Below are positions 1-9,190 of a stretch of DNA of 64,000 nucleotides, one piece after another. The stretch is taken from NCBI RefSeq assembly GCF_026537325.1, contig NZ_JAFNMJ010000003.1, forward strand, positions 1 through 64,000, read 5' to 3'. How positions within the stretch are numbered: the first letter of the stretch is position 1; every line of letters begins with the position of its first letter. The position numbers and the translations under genes are program-made. Below the pieces are notes generated by a model. The model searched no databases. It had not been told where the DNA came from and saw only the letters and a program-made list of their open reading frames with translations. This DNA is from Bifidobacterium sp. B4142. GTDB lineage: Bacteria; Actinomycetota; Actinomycetes; Actinomycetales; Bifidobacteriaceae.

Positions 1-80
1 TTCCGAACCCGGAAGCTAAGACCCAGCACGGCAATGGTACTGCACCCGGAAGAGTGTGGGAGAGTAGCACACCGCCGCCA
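1..80 (+). rRNA. rrf: 5S ribosomal RNA, 3' part
   Basis: The first 80 bases match the conserved 3' half of bacterial 5S rRNA: a CCGAACCCGGAAGCTAAG-type helix, then the GGGAGAGTAG stretch near the 3' end. The gene starts before the window, so this is the end of an rRNA operon. The exact 3' end is uncertain by a few bases. A hairpin terminator follows about 20 bases later. Confidence 0.93.
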
Positions 81-99
81 CAACATTTGAATATGGGAG

Positions 100-140
100 G
101 CATCCTCAGGACAATATACTTGAGGATGCACCCCTTTTTT
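100..140 (+). terminator. rRNA operon terminator
   Basis: A nine-base stem, GCATCCTCA at 100-108 with TGAGGATGC at 121-129, is followed by ACCCC and a run of six T at 135-140. This is a classical intrinsic terminator placed directly after the 5S gene. Confidence 0.9.
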
Positions 141-390
141 ATATTCGGCTCAGACCAAAGCTTGGCTGTTCCTGTCTTCCTGCACAAAGCCATGAGGGAA
201 ACAATCAAACACAGTTCGGCTGAATACCAAAGGTCGCCTTGTACTTGCACAGTCTGCGATTTGAACCTAGAGAGCACTGATGTCAAAACCGTCGCCCACT
301 TTGCCGCCTGTCGTTTCTGGACTAGGACATCTAGAATGAAAAGCAGCCGAATCAGGCGTACAAATACGGATATGAAGAAAGCGGACGAGC
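141..390. other. gene-free spacer after the rRNA operon
   Basis: I see no convincing gene, repeat or RNA here. It separates the rRNA terminator from the oxidoreductase gene at 391 and should hold that gene's promoter, but I cannot pick one with confidence. Confidence 0.5.
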
Positions 391-1050
391 ATGGGCAAAA
401 GAATCATTCTTGTAGGGGCCACGGGCAGAGTAGGCGCCTTGACTTGCGAGGACCTGGTCAAAGCCGGCCACGAAGTGGTCGCTTGCGCGCGAGGGGCCTC
501 GAAGATTCACGCCAGCCAGCAGGTGGAGCCCGTGACCTTGGATCTGCATGACCCGCTCTCCCAGGTAACCGACGCATTCCGCAAGACGCATGCGGATGCC
601 GTTGTCTTCACCGCAGGCTCACGCGGCAAAAACATCAACCAGATCGACGCCTTGGGAGCCATGAAGACCATAGAGGCGGCCAAAACGGTCGGCATCAGCA
701 GGTACGTCATGCTGGGAGCCATGTATGCAGCAGACTGGCTGCGCTGGGAGCAGCCCCAGGTCAAACCTGCCATCGACGCCCTTGCCGACTATTACGTGAC
801 CAAGAACATGGCCGACCAATACCTGATCGGCTCCGGACTGGATTACACCATCATCGAGCCAGGCAGCCTGACCGAGCAGACCGGCACAGGAGCCATCCAG
901 GTAGAACCAGACGGCCCCGGACCCATACCGATCCCCGACGTGGCACAATGCCTGGCCGACTGCGTCGACCTTCCCCAGACCACAGGCAGGATCTACAACA
1001 TCATCGGGGGAGGCACACCAATCAAACAGGCCCTGACCGTAGAGCAGTGA
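391..1050 (+). CDS. NAD(P)-binding SDR-like oxidoreductase
   Basis: The 219-residue protein begins with a Rossmann nucleotide-binding strand-turn-helix, ILVGATGRVG at residues 5-14, the GxTGxxG signature of atypical short-chain dehydrogenases that bind NAD(P)H. Later blocks (VFTAGSRG, YVMLGAMYA, YTIIEPGSLT) fit the small one-domain group that includes YwnB-like proteins and flavin-reductase-like proteins. A canonical YxxxK catalytic pair is not clear, although YYVTKNMAD near residue 134 is the likely equivalent. The substrate cannot be inferred. The gene stands alone between the rRNA operon and a phosphatase gene. The ATG at 391 has only a weak ribosome binding site. Confidence 0.8.
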   Translation: MGKRIILVGATGRVGALTCEDLVKAGHEVVACARGASKIHASQQVEPVTLDLHDPLSQVTDAFRKTHADAVVFTAGSRGKNINQIDALGAMKTIEAAKTVGISRYVMLGAMYAADWLRWEQPQVKPAIDALADYYVTKNMADQYLIGSGLDYTIIEPGSLTEQTGTGAIQVEPDGPGPIPIPDVAQCLADCVDLPQTTGRIYNIIGGGTPIKQALTVEQ

Positions 1051-1247
1051 CAACACCAACCAGCCAAGCCCTCACAAGAAACTTCTGCCGCGAGACTATG
1101 GCGTGTCTGCACAGCAACGGTGATGGTACCTTGGTTGCATTGCTTGTTGGTTCTTGCTGTTGATTGCGCGCTGGCGCACTGCGTCCCAGTGACCTTTATA
1201 AAGGCGGAATTGGCGTGGGGACTGGGCGCAGCCTAAGGAGGTCGTTA

Positions 1248-2000
1248 ATGAACATCACCAATTTTCGTGATCTGGGGGGCATCCGGACCATCCACGGCCG
1301 TCGGGTTCGTCCCTACAAGTTTATCCGATCAGGACAGCTGGTGGGTCTGGACGAAGATACGAAGAGGGAACTGGTCGACCGCTACCGGGTGACACAGGTC
1401 GTGGACTTCCGCCGGCCCTTTGAGAGACAGGAAAGTCCTGACGACAGGATCGATGGTGTGACCTTTATCAACATTGATCTGCTGGAGCAAAGTGGTACCA
1501 ACGGCGCCAGCCTGGACGATTTCGCCTCGCTGGGTTTAGCGGATCAGGTCAACGGCCACATGTTGAATGTCTACCATGACCTGGTCATGAGTCCTGCGGC
1601 TCAGCGGGGATATGGGAAGTTCCTGCGCATCGTCGTGGACAACATCCAGGGGGCCACTCTTTTTCACTGCTTTGCCGGCAAGGATCGGACCGGGTTCGCC
1701 GCGGCTCTGGTGCTTTGGCTGCTGGAAGTGGACGACGACCAGATATTCGCGGACTATCTGAAGACCAACCAAGAGAGGGTCGCGGCCAACAATCAACTGC
1801 TGGACCAATTCCGCGCCAAAGGCTTCGACCAGGATTCACTGGATGCACTACAGATTGCGCTCTGCGTCAAGAAAGAATACCTAGCCCATGCCCAACAAAC
1901 CATGGTCGAGTCCTACGGGGATGTCTTCACCTATGCCCAGCAGGCTCTAGGGTTCGGACCGGACCATGTGGAGGCACTGCGCAGCAACCTGCTGGAGTAG
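1248..2000 (+). CDS. tyrosine-protein phosphatase
   Basis: This 250-residue protein carries the CX5R phosphatase loop HCFAGKDRTG, with the nucleophile Cys at about residue 141. The N-terminal NFRDLGG motif is typical of the IphP/SIW14-like bacterial tyrosine or dual-specificity phosphatases. It should be cytoplasmic, since no signal peptide is seen. The start was placed at the ATG at 1248 because AAGGAGG lies eight bases upstream; the frame is open further upstream, but without family similarity. The physiological substrate is unknown. The aldo/keto reductase gene follows 68 bases downstream on the same strand with its own ribosome binding site. Confidence 0.88.
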   Translation: MNITNFRDLGGIRTIHGRRVRPYKFIRSGQLVGLDEDTKRELVDRYRVTQVVDFRRPFERQESPDDRIDGVTFINIDLLEQSGTNGASLDDFASLGLADQVNGHMLNVYHDLVMSPAAQRGYGKFLRIVVDNIQGATLFHCFAGKDRTGFAAALVLWLLEVDDDQIFADYLKTNQERVAANNQLLDQFRAKGFDQDSLDALQIALCVKKEYLAHAQQTMVESYGDVFTYAQQALGFGPDHVEALRSNLLE

Positions 2001-2068
2001 CCGCACAAGGCTGGAGGTAGCCGGTACGGGTAGACTCGAGCCTAGACGTCAATTGCGAGGAGGGCATT

Positions 2069-3007
2069 GTGCGATACATGAACTTAGGACGGTCAGGATT
2101 CCGGGCCTCCCGTGTGGCCCTGGGGGTCATGCGGATCGATCAGAAGAGCCGCGAGGAAGCGCGGACCATTGTGGAGACGGCCATGAACGCAGGAGTGGAC
2201 TTCTTCGACACAGCAGACTGCTACCATGCCGGGGCCAGCAGCCGAGCCCTGGGACAGGCTCTGAAGGATCTGAGCGTAGACCGTGACAGCGTGGGCATTC
2301 AGACCAAGTTCGGCATTTTCCGCAACCCGGACAGCGATCAGATCACCCGCTACGACTTCTCCAAGGATCACCTGCTGAAGGCCCTGGATGAGGAGCTGGT
2401 CAACCTGCAGACCGACCATGTCGACTTCGTACTGCTGCATCGCCCCGACACCCTGGTCGACTTGGACGATCTGGCCGAAGCCTTCAATGAATTGCAATCC
2501 AGTGGAAAGGTTCGGCACTTCGGCGTCAGCAACGTCAACCCCATGCAGGTGGAGCTGCTGCAGAGCGCGGTAAGCCAGCGCCTGGAGGTCAACCAGCTGC
2601 AATTCGGCCTGGGACACACCGGCATGGTCGACCAGGAGATTCATGTCAATATGGGCGACGATCCGAGCCTGGACCATGATGGCGGTCTTTTGGCCTATTC
2701 ACGGCTGAAGTCCATGACCATTCAGGCGTGGAGCCCCTTCCAGACCGGATACTTTGACGGAGTCTTCCTGGACAATCCCCGCTATCCCGAACTCAATGCA
2801 GAGTTGGACAAGTTGGCTCAACAGCATGGGGTAACCAAGAGTGCTATTGCTGTGGCTTGGATTCTGCGGCATCCGGCTGGCATACAGGTGCTTCTGGGAT
2901 CCATGAACCCTGAGCGCATCACCCAGATGGCGGCTGGTGCGGATGTGGATCTGACAGCCCAGGAATGGTACGACCTCTACCTGAGCGCCGGTCACGACCT
3001 GCCTTGA
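2069..3007 (+). CDS. aldo/keto reductase (YdhF-like)
   Basis: A 312-residue NADP-dependent oxidoreductase with a TIM-barrel fold. The family tetrad is visible: Asp in DFFDTADCY, the Tyr six residues on, Lys in IQTKFGIF, and His in VDFVLLHRPDT. The GVSN motif and the late cofactor-binding block ending in VLLGSMNPERI are also present. It most resembles the YdhF-type subgroup. The start is GTG at 2069, preceded by GAGGAGGG at 2057-2064; an ATG at 2078 is possible but sits far from that site. The substrate is unknown. It may be co-transcribed with the phosphatase gene upstream. Confidence 0.9.
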   Translation: MRYMNLGRSGFRASRVALGVMRIDQKSREEARTIVETAMNAGVDFFDTADCYHAGASSRALGQALKDLSVDRDSVGIQTKFGIFRNPDSDQITRYDFSKDHLLKALDEELVNLQTDHVDFVLLHRPDTLVDLDDLAEAFNELQSSGKVRHFGVSNVNPMQVELLQSAVSQRLEVNQLQFGLGHTGMVDQEIHVNMGDDPSLDHDGGLLAYSRLKSMTIQAWSPFQTGYFDGVFLDNPRYPELNAELDKLAQQHGVTKSAIAVAWILRHPAGIQVLLGSMNPERITQMAAGADVDLTAQEWYDLYLSAGHDLP

Positions 3008-3202
3008 TCCGTGCTCTAGAGTCGCTCGCGTCCGCCCGGCTTTAACTGTTTCGGATTATGAGGGATTGCGCCCTGCCAGTCTGATCTTGTACCATTCGGA
3101 TGTGTCATCTGGCAAGGCCTGCCCGATCGGGCATTGGGCGCTATGAGTGCAAAAGTGCACAGAAGGATAGTCAGATTGGTTTCGAGGTAGTCATACTCTG
3201 TC

Positions 3203-3454
3203 ATGCATTATTTCACCCCACGACGTTGCGCTGCTACGTCCAAGATCATGTATCACGATCGGGCCAAGGCCCAGCAGGCCGCCGACCGCAGCATGGTTGA
3301 ACGCAACGTTCTTCTGTGGGTCTACCGTTGTGATTACTGCGGAAACTGGCATCTGACCAGCCATGAGCCGGGCTCCTACCAGCGTATGAGGGCGGGCTCG
3401 CGAACTCTGAAACCGTATAGCCGCAAACGTGGGTATAAACCTCGTCGTCGGTAG
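3203..3454 (+). CDS. small basic zinc-ribbon-like protein
   Basis: An 83-residue protein of unknown function. Its core is YRCDYCGNWHLTSH, a CxxC knuckle followed by two His that could bind one zinc ion, and the tail is strongly basic (many Arg and Lys). A hexamer CATACT at 3192-3197 ends five bases before the ATG at 3203, so the message may be leaderless. An internal ATG at 3248 is an alternative start. The composition suggests a nucleic-acid or ribosome-associated protein, which is inference only. It stands alone, followed by a strong hairpin. Confidence 0.7.
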   Translation: MHYFTPRRCAATSKIMYHDRAKAQQAADRSMVERNVLLWVYRCDYCGNWHLTSHEPGSYQRMRAGSRTLKPYSRKRGYKPRRR

Positions 3455-3528
3455 GGGCAGTCATTGCCTCTGCAGCTCCAGCGTTCGACTTGGCATTCTT
3501 GATGATCGCCGAGTTGGTTCAGACGGCC

Positions 3529-3590
3529 CCAGGCAGCAAGATCGGATTCCGCTGATCTCGCTGCCTGGTGCCGATTGGGCTTTGTTTGTT
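3529..3590. terminator. bidirectional hairpin terminator
   Basis: An inverted repeat pairs CCAGGCAGCAAGATC (3529-3543) with GATCTCGCTGCCTGG (3554-3568), one internal mismatch, followed by a T-rich stretch. A second inverted repeat, GTTCACCA (3588-3595) and TGGTGAAC (3615-3622), follows. Both lie between convergent genes (the zinc-ribbon protein and the nitroreductase) and probably end transcription from both sides. Confidence 0.7.
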
Positions 3591-3669
3591 CACCACTAGG
3601 CTGCTGAACTAGGCTGGTGAACTTCTCAGGTGAGCCTTACAGTTGTCTGGCCAGCAGGGACTTCGTTGC

Positions 3670-4488
3670 CTAGCAGGCTGGGTCAAAGCCCTGCCGGCGG
3701 ATCGAATCCAGTATGGGTTCATGGCCGGAGGCAGGGTTGCGAACCTTGTCAGTCATCATGGCGCTGAATGAACGGTGGGGATCATCCAGGTGCCGGATGT
3801 CGCGATAATAACGTGTGACCGTCTGGTCGAAGTCGGCCAAGGCATCCTTCATGTCTGCATCATCGTCGGCCCGCTGATAGGTGTTGGTGAAGATTTGCGC
3901 CTGACGAGGCATCCTGGGCTTGGGATCCGGATCCTGGGCCGGATGGCCAATGGCAAGACCCAGCACCGGGTAGACCAGCTTGGGCAACTTCAGCAGATCG
4001 ATTAGTCTGTTCGTATCATTGATGACACTGCCCAGAATGACTCCGCCCAGGCCCAGGGCGTTGGCTGCGGTCTCCATGGCGTGCAGGGCCAGGACCGCAT
4101 CATTCTGGGACTGCAGGAAGACATAACCGGAGTTGAGCAGGGTGGTATCCGGATCCAGATCATCGTCGAATCGTCGGACCAGATCGGCATTGCGGCGCTG
4201 GTCGGCGAGGAAGATGTAGAGTAACGGGGCTTCGGCGACGTAGCGCTGATGGGCCATATCCGCGATAGCCAGCGCCTCATCATGATCCGTGACCCTGATG
4301 GCCGACCATTCGTGGAAATACCGGCTTGTCGCTGCATGCTGGGCCGCCTGCTCCAGCAGGGCGACGGTCTGGTCGTCTACCGGTTCGTCAGTGAATCCGC
4401 GGATGGAGCGCCGTTCAAGCAAGGTCCGTATGGTGGGATTGTCGGCCGGATTTGCGGTCGGGGTTTTCTGTGAATTTGATAAGGTCAT
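3670..4488 (-). CDS. nitroreductase family protein (NfsA-like flavoreductase)
   Basis: A 272-residue FMN-dependent oxidoreductase. The N-terminal motif TLLERRSIRGFTDEPV is the FMN phosphate-binding signature of the nitroreductase superfamily. The central GLGGVILGSV and the VYPVLGLAIGHPA block match NADPH-dependent NfsA/FRP-type enzymes, including the proline-rich turn after the glycine motif. The physiological substrate may be quinones, nitro compounds or free flavin. I placed the start at the ATG at 4488; a TTG-started extension to 4518 lacks a ribosome binding site. No obvious operon partner: the next upstream gene on this strand begins its own transcript. Confidence 0.87.
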   Translation of the reverse strand: MTLSNSQKTPTANPADNPTIRTLLERRSIRGFTDEPVDDQTVALLEQAAQHAATSRYFHEWSAIRVTDHDEALAIADMAHQRYVAEAPLLYIFLADQRRNADLVRRFDDDLDPDTTLLNSGYVFLQSQNDAVLALHAMETAANALGLGGVILGSVINDTNRLIDLLKLPKLVYPVLGLAIGHPAQDPDPKPRMPRQAQIFTNTYQRADDDADMKDALADFDQTVTRYYRDIRHLDDPHRSFSAMMTDKVRNPASGHEPILDSIRRQGFDPAC

Positions 4489-4594
4489 TTTGACATTCTG
4501 GCCGTCAACGCCTGCCAATGCAAGACCTTGTCGTCAAAATCACGCAATCAGCGTTATCAGACCCAGCCTGGTTATCAGTCAGCGTCCCTTGCTT

Positions 4595-4960
4595 TCAGCG
4601 CTGGTGACGACGGTCGATCAGAGCCTGGGAACCCCGCTCGGACAGACCTGAGACCAGGGCGGTGACGGCTGCCGACAGAACGCCGAAGAGAAGACCGGCG
4701 GTAGCGCTCTCCTGATCCTCTTCGGGGCTGTCCACGCCTCCATTGCGCTTGCGGGCCAGTCCGCTCCAAAAGGCCTGGAAGAGCTTGCCAGCCAGCAGTG
4801 CGGCGATGCTGGGAAGCACAAACTTGACCAGTTTGTCTATTAGCGATTCCGGGTCAGATTCAATCGAGTTACGCATGTCATTCACCTTGCTATCCACCTG
4901 ATGAAGCATGCCGACCACTTGGTCGGCCATCCTGCCAGGTTCCCGTCCTGAGTCCGTCAT
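4595..4960 (-). CDS. DUF4235 family membrane-associated protein
   Basis: A 121-residue protein resembling the actinobacterial DUF4235 family. It has a short polar N-terminus, a hydrophobic segment (VLPSIAALLAGKLFQAFW) near residues 55-72, a charged linker, and a second hydrophobic helix (LLFGVLSAAVTALVSGL) ending in a basic tail. The function of the family is not established. The ATG at 4960 is chosen because a near-perfect -10 box, GATAAT (4972-4967 on the minus strand), ends six bases before it, which indicates a leaderless message. It is divergent from the histidine phosphatase gene. Confidence 0.7.
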   Translation of the reverse strand: MTDSGREPGRMADQVVGMLHQVDSKVNDMRNSIESDPESLIDKLVKFVLPSIAALLAGKLFQAFWSGLARKRNGGVDSPEEDQESATAGLLFGVLSAAVTALVSGLSERGSQALIDRRHQR

Positions 4961-5024
4961 AGGTTCATTATCCCACACGCAGGGAGCTTGGGGCGTGACC
5001 GGACCTGGGGTTAAACTGCCATCT
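4961..5024. promoter_or_regulatory. divergent leaderless promoter pair
   Basis: On the minus strand GATAAT (4972-4967) lies six bases before the DUF4235 ATG. On the plus strand TAAACT (5012-5017) lies seven bases before the histidine phosphatase ATG at 5025, with TTGGGG (4988-4993) 18 bases upstream of it. Neither gene shows a Shine-Dalgarno sequence, so both transcripts probably begin at or next to the start codon. Confidence 0.6.
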
Positions 5025-5735
5025 ATGTACATTCCGAATGATACGTCGGGCAATGATGCCTCGGCCAAAAGCGAAGGCTACGCTGTGCTGCTGCGGCATG
5101 GTCAGACAGTTTGGAGCGAAACCGGACAATATACGGGGCGCACTGATATTCCTCTGACTGACCAAGGGCGTGAACAGGCCAAAGAGGCAGGTCAAAGGCT
5201 GGCCAAGGCCTTCCCCAATGGGTTTGACCCCGACTGCATTTTTTCCAGCCCCTTGCAACGAGCCAGGCAGACAGCCGAGCTGGCCGGTTTCCCTGATCCG
5301 GCGCCGATGGATGAGATCCTGGAGTGGGATTACGGTCCGGCCGAAGGGCACCGTCCTCAGGATGTGGTGTCCAGCCTTGGACGTGATTGGAAACTGTGGA
5401 TCGATGGTCCGCATGCTTTGGGCATCGATGAGCTGACTGGCGACCGGGTGGTCAATCTGTCCTCGGGCAGCCCAGTTTCTGTGCACGTAACTCAGGGCGA
5501 AAGTCTGGATCAGGTAGCTGCCCGTGCGCGGGGGGTCGTCGAATGGCTTGAGCCCCTGGTGTGTTCGGGGCGGCATGTGCTCCTGGTGGCGCACGCCCAC
5601 ATCCTGCGCATCCTGACAACGCAGTGGCTTGACTTGGATCCCCATAAGGCCCAGTTGTTCAGGATGAATACGGCGCATTACGGTGTTCTTGGCATCTACC
5701 AGGGCAAGCGCGTGCTTAGACAGTGGAACGTGTGA
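5025..5735 (+). CDS. histidine phosphatase (phosphoglycerate mutase-like)
   Basis: A 236-residue member of the histidine phosphatase superfamily. The catalytic signature LLRHGQTVW is present near residue 20, followed by YTGRTDIPLTDQG, and the second catalytic His is in VLLVAHAHILRIL. The conserved SSPLQRARQTAEL block and an acidic EWDYGPAEG segment complete the fold. It could be a phosphoglycerate mutase paralogue or a small-molecule phosphatase; sequence alone does not decide. The start at 5025 is supported by an upstream -10 box at leaderless spacing. The gene borders the low-GC sugar locus that begins at 5832. Confidence 0.88.
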   Translation: MYIPNDTSGNDASAKSEGYAVLLRHGQTVWSETGQYTGRTDIPLTDQGREQAKEAGQRLAKAFPNGFDPDCIFSSPLQRARQTAELAGFPDPAPMDEILEWDYGPAEGHRPQDVVSSLGRDWKLWIDGPHALGIDELTGDRVVNLSSGSPVSVHVTQGESLDQVAARARGVVEWLEPLVCSGRHVLLVAHAHILRILTTQWLDLDPHKAQLFRMNTAHYGVLGIYQGKRVLRQWNV

Positions 5736-5831
5736 TTGAGCTGAATATTGGTATGTATTAGTGGGTTTGACGATTGCGATTGAGTCAGTACGAGATATCA
5801 TAAGCCTGATCGGGCAGTAATTCATGGTGCA

Positions 5832-6872
5832 TTATGATTGTCGTCCAGGTGTGATGCTTTCGGCCTTATGCCTTGGATGGGATGTACTGCTGCGTAGAAT
5901 TAGCCTGGCTGGCACTGTTTCGCGAGGGTTAGTTATTTTCTCGCCAGCGATCAGATCCAAGGCCTTCCTGGCGGCAATCTCTCCAAGTCGTATGGGATTC
6001 TGATGGATTGTAGTCAATCCGACTTCATGAGCATACAGGCTGTCATCAAACCCTGTCAGCGAGACCGTGGATGGTACCTCGATGCCACTCTTCTGCAATT
6101 CGAACATCAAAGGTACCGCTATGCCATCCTCTTGGCAGGCTATAGCGGTGGGGAGGGATGGAAGGCTGAATACTTGCGTCAAGGCATCATCTATCTGGTC
6201 ATGGCTGTCTGCAACCTTGATAATGGTGGGTTCCACTCCATTGGCTCGGCAGGTATCGAGAAAGGCATTAACGCGCTTTTGCGCACTGAAATGAAGTACT
6301 GAAGCATACATCTCCGTAATGATGAAGGCAATATTTCGGTGCCCCAATGACAGGAGATGACGTGCCAGTAGCATGCCTCCTTGCACGTCATCAATATTGA
6401 CTGCCGCGTCGAACAGCTCCGATAATGATGAATTGATGCCGACAAGAGGAACATCTACTGAATGAAGTCGTTCAACTTCGTCCTTGTCTATGTCAAACGA
6501 GGTTACGATGACTGCATCAGCGTTGCGCCTGATAGGGAGATCACGGAAGAAGTTTTGTCGTTCTTGAAGGGTCAGAATTCGACGTATAGCAATGTCATAG
6601 CCAGCCGGGTTAAAGATTGTGTTCAGCCCTTCCAAAATTGAAGAATTGAACCAGGACTGGATAGGGCTGTTAATCAGTAATGCGATACGTAGCGACTGTC
6701 CTGATTTCAGTACAGTCGCTGATCTCATGATGGAGAAGTTCAGCCGGCGCGCTGCCTCAAGTACCCGTGCCCTTGTCTTGTCGGATACCAATGAAGGGTT
6801 GTTGAAAGCTCGTGAGACTGTGGAAACCGATACATGTGCCGAGGCGGCAACATCCTGAATTGTCGCATTCAC
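5832..6872 (-). CDS. LacI-family transcriptional regulator (GH13/GH172 locus)
   Basis: A 346-residue repressor. Residues 1-50 form the LacI helix-turn-helix (ATIQDVAASAHVSVSTVSRAF) with the hinge region after it, and the rest is a periplasmic-binding-protein-like sugar-sensing core ending near SLTGFDDSLYAHEVGLTTI. The start is GTG at 6872 with AAAGGCGG upstream. It lies 77 bases downstream of the GH13 gene on the same strand and is probably co-transcribed with it. The two matching operator-like sites in the divergent region 8913-9206 are its likely targets. The effector is unknown. Base composition is more AT-rich than in the flanking housekeeping genes. Confidence 0.92.
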   Translation of the reverse strand: MNATIQDVAASAHVSVSTVSRAFNNPSLVSDKTRARVLEAARRLNFSIMRSATVLKSGQSLRIALLINSPIQSWFNSSILEGLNTIFNPAGYDIAIRRILTLQERQNFFRDLPIRRNADAVIVTSFDIDKDEVERLHSVDVPLVGINSSLSELFDAAVNIDDVQGGMLLARHLLSLGHRNIAFIITEMYASVLHFSAQKRVNAFLDTCRANGVEPTIIKVADSHDQIDDALTQVFSLPSLPTAIACQEDGIAVPLMFELQKSGIEVPSTVSLTGFDDSLYAHEVGLTTIHQNPIRLGEIAARKALDLIAGEKITNPRETVPARLILRSSTSHPRHKAESITPGRQS

Positions 6873-6949
6873 AGGGTTGCCGCCTTTCAGTTGTTCCCAG
6901 CGCTCGCAGGCCGAGCTCTCCTTCTAATGCGGGGATCGGTCGTAAATGT

Positions 6950-8698
6950 TCACTCTAATAATATCCATGCAGTGGCATCTCGAGGAAGAAGGTTGTCTAC
7001 GATTTCTACTGAAGCAAGAACTACACTACCGGCAGGTAAAGGAATGGGGCGTTCGCCGAAATTGGTGATGACTGCTAGTTTGCCATTTCCGCTGCTGCAT
7101 GATCGGGTGTATGCAATCACTTTCGGATCGTCATAGTCCGTCAGCCAGGTCAGAGATGTATTAGGCATCTCTGTCAACAATCGTGCACGTTTAGCTATGG
7201 CCTGTCTGTAGAGACTCAACATGGATGATGGATCTGACTTTTCGCGATTAACGCAGAACCTTGCGAACCACATGGGTTGGGGCAGGTGAGGCTTTACGAA
7301 TTGCCCGGATTTGCATGTGGAGAATCCGAAGGTTCCATTCTGCCCGAATTTCTGATTCCATGATGCTGGCTCGGGGGAGTCGTGGTCATCCCAAGGCAAG
7401 GGGACACGGCAGCCGTCACGTCCCTTTTCTTTTAAAGGTCCTTTGGAACGTACGGCTGTTGGATCCTCTAAGCGCTCCCACGGAATGTCTGCCACCTCAA
7501 AGAGACCTAATTCCTCCCCTTGATAAATGTATATAGACCCAGGCAAGCCCATTTCAAGTAGGATAGCGGCCCTTGCCCTCTGTGTACCTAGCACGCGGTT
7601 TTCTTCATAGGACTCGCCGTTTCGTAGCACCCAGTCCTTAGCTAATTGATGCTGTGTTCGGGAGTGGATCTGCGGCAACGCATAACGGCTGGCATGTCGA
7701 ACCAGATCGTGGTTGCTCATTACCCATGTAGCCGTTGAGCGGGAGCGTTCGGCTGTTTGGAGACCATCCTCAATCGCATTCCGAATTTCTGAGGAATCCC
7801 AATTGGCCTTGGCAAATTCGAAATTGAATACCTGTCCTAATTCATTATTGGAGGCGTAACGGTATTGGTGATCCGGCTCGACCCAAGCTTCTCCAACCGC
7901 AAACCGAGCCGGTGTATATTCATCAAACACTTTTCTCCACTCGCGGTAGATGTCATGAACCTCCGGACGATCCCAGAGAGGATTGCTCCCATCTGGATTA
8001 TCTTTGTTTTGCAGGGTCCATTGGTTTAGCTCTTCCAAAGGCCGGTTTAATACGTCTTTGGCCAGGCCATGTGCGACATCGATGCGGAACCCATCGGTTC
8101 CATGATCGGACCAGAAGCGAAGCGTGCGCTTGAAGTCTTCGCGCACATCCGCATTCTTCCAGTTTAAGTCGGGTTGTTCGGAAGCAAATATGTGCAGATA
8201 CCATTGGCCGTCTTCAACTTGTTTCCATGCAGAGCCACCGAATTCTGATATCCAGTCAGTGGGAGGGATGGAACCATCAGGACCTCTGCCGTCACGGAAT
8301 ATATACCGGTTACGGGCCTTAGACCCTTTTGGTGAGGCAAGAGCCTCCTGAAACCAAGGGTGATGATCCGATGTATGGTTGGGCACAATGTCAACAATGA
8401 CTTTGATCCCATGTGAGTGAGCTGTTGCTGTCATGGTATCGAAATCCGCCATAGTTCCTAGACGCGGGTCGACATTGCGGTAGTCAATGACATCATAGCC
8501 ACCGTCGACCAGTTCAGAAGGATAGAAGGGTGAAAGCCAGATGGCATCGACTCCTAGGTAATCCAGATAGCTTATCTTACTCGTAATTCCAGCGATGTCG
8601 CCAATTCCGTCTTTGTTCGAGTCTTTGAAGCTACGTGGATAAATTTGATAGACGACCGCTTGTTTCCACCAGTCGTCCTGTTTCTGCATCTGCTGCAT
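6950..8698 (-). CDS. GH13 alpha-glucosidase / oligo-1,6-glucosidase
   Basis: A 582-residue cytoplasmic glycoside hydrolase of family 13 that should hydrolyse terminal alpha-linked glucose from short oligosaccharides. The N-terminus WWKQAVVYQIYPRSFKDSN is typical of oligo-1,6-glucosidases and alpha-glucosidases. The catalytic residues are visible: nucleophile Asp207 in GFRIDVAHG, acid/base Glu270 in AVGEAW, and Asp331 in MSNHD. The start ATG at 8698 follows AGGAGGAG. Length is normal for bifidobacterial AglB-type enzymes. It is the first gene of a minus-strand unit with the LacI regulator and diverges from an importer operon, which suggests it processes what that importer brings in. Confidence 0.92.
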   Translation of the reverse strand: MQQMQKQDDWWKQAVVYQIYPRSFKDSNKDGIGDIAGITSKISYLDYLGVDAIWLSPFYPSELVDGGYDVIDYRNVDPRLGTMADFDTMTATAHSHGIKVIVDIVPNHTSDHHPWFQEALASPKGSKARNRYIFRDGRGPDGSIPPTDWISEFGGSAWKQVEDGQWYLHIFASEQPDLNWKNADVREDFKRTLRFWSDHGTDGFRIDVAHGLAKDVLNRPLEELNQWTLQNKDNPDGSNPLWDRPEVHDIYREWRKVFDEYTPARFAVGEAWVEPDHQYRYASNNELGQVFNFEFAKANWDSSEIRNAIEDGLQTAERSRSTATWVMSNHDLVRHASRYALPQIHSRTQHQLAKDWVLRNGESYEENRVLGTQRARAAILLEMGLPGSIYIYQGEELGLFEVADIPWERLEDPTAVRSKGPLKEKGRDGCRVPLPWDDHDSPEPASWNQKFGQNGTFGFSTCKSGQFVKPHLPQPMWFARFCVNREKSDPSSMLSLYRQAIAKRARLLTEMPNTSLTWLTDYDDPKVIAYTRSCSSGNGKLAVITNFGERPIPLPAGSVVLASVEIVDNLLPRDATAWILLE

Positions 8699-8912
8699 AA
8701 TGCTCCTCCTGTGACATTGTGCTGCGGCAACAGGTAAGTGGCCCCACCGATATGCCTAGTCTCATGCCGGCTGCACTGCCAACCTGTACGATTATTGGAT
8801 GGATGTCTCTATCGGATCGATCGAAAAGACATACCGATCCGTATTGCTTTTATTTGCCGCCTATGGCCTCCTCTTTCAGCAAGTGGTATACAGATAACCT
8901 ATACTATAGAGA

Positions 8913-8927
8913 TGACAACGATTGCAA
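8913..8927. promoter_or_regulatory. LacI-type operator 1
   Basis: TGACAACGATTGCAA at 8913-8927 differs by one base from the site at 9192-9206. Its position fits control of minus-strand GH13 transcription, as TATAGT lies just downstream on that strand. Binding by the adjacent LacI protein is inferred from proximity. Confidence 0.65.
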
Positions 8928-9190
8928 TTGAGAGTTGCAATAACTTATTATGCCATGCAATTATTATAAGGCATCTGATCAGCTATGAAGACTCATTACC
9001 GAAACTATAGAACAATAAGGGGGCTTGAATATAAAAATAACCCCGACTGACTGCCATTGAAGGCAATAAAATAGAGAAGTAATGGAACTGATGCATACGT
9101 TGTTTCTGTTTTTGATAGAAGCAAATAGCTGCAATATCAGCTAAATAAGAAGTCCTTTTGATTTTGAAGTGCTGATTATATTGCTCATAT

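Noticed and set aside
1164-1247. Longer start for the tyrosine phosphatase
   Set aside because: The extra residues have no family similarity, and AAGGAGG is correctly placed for the ATG at 1248.
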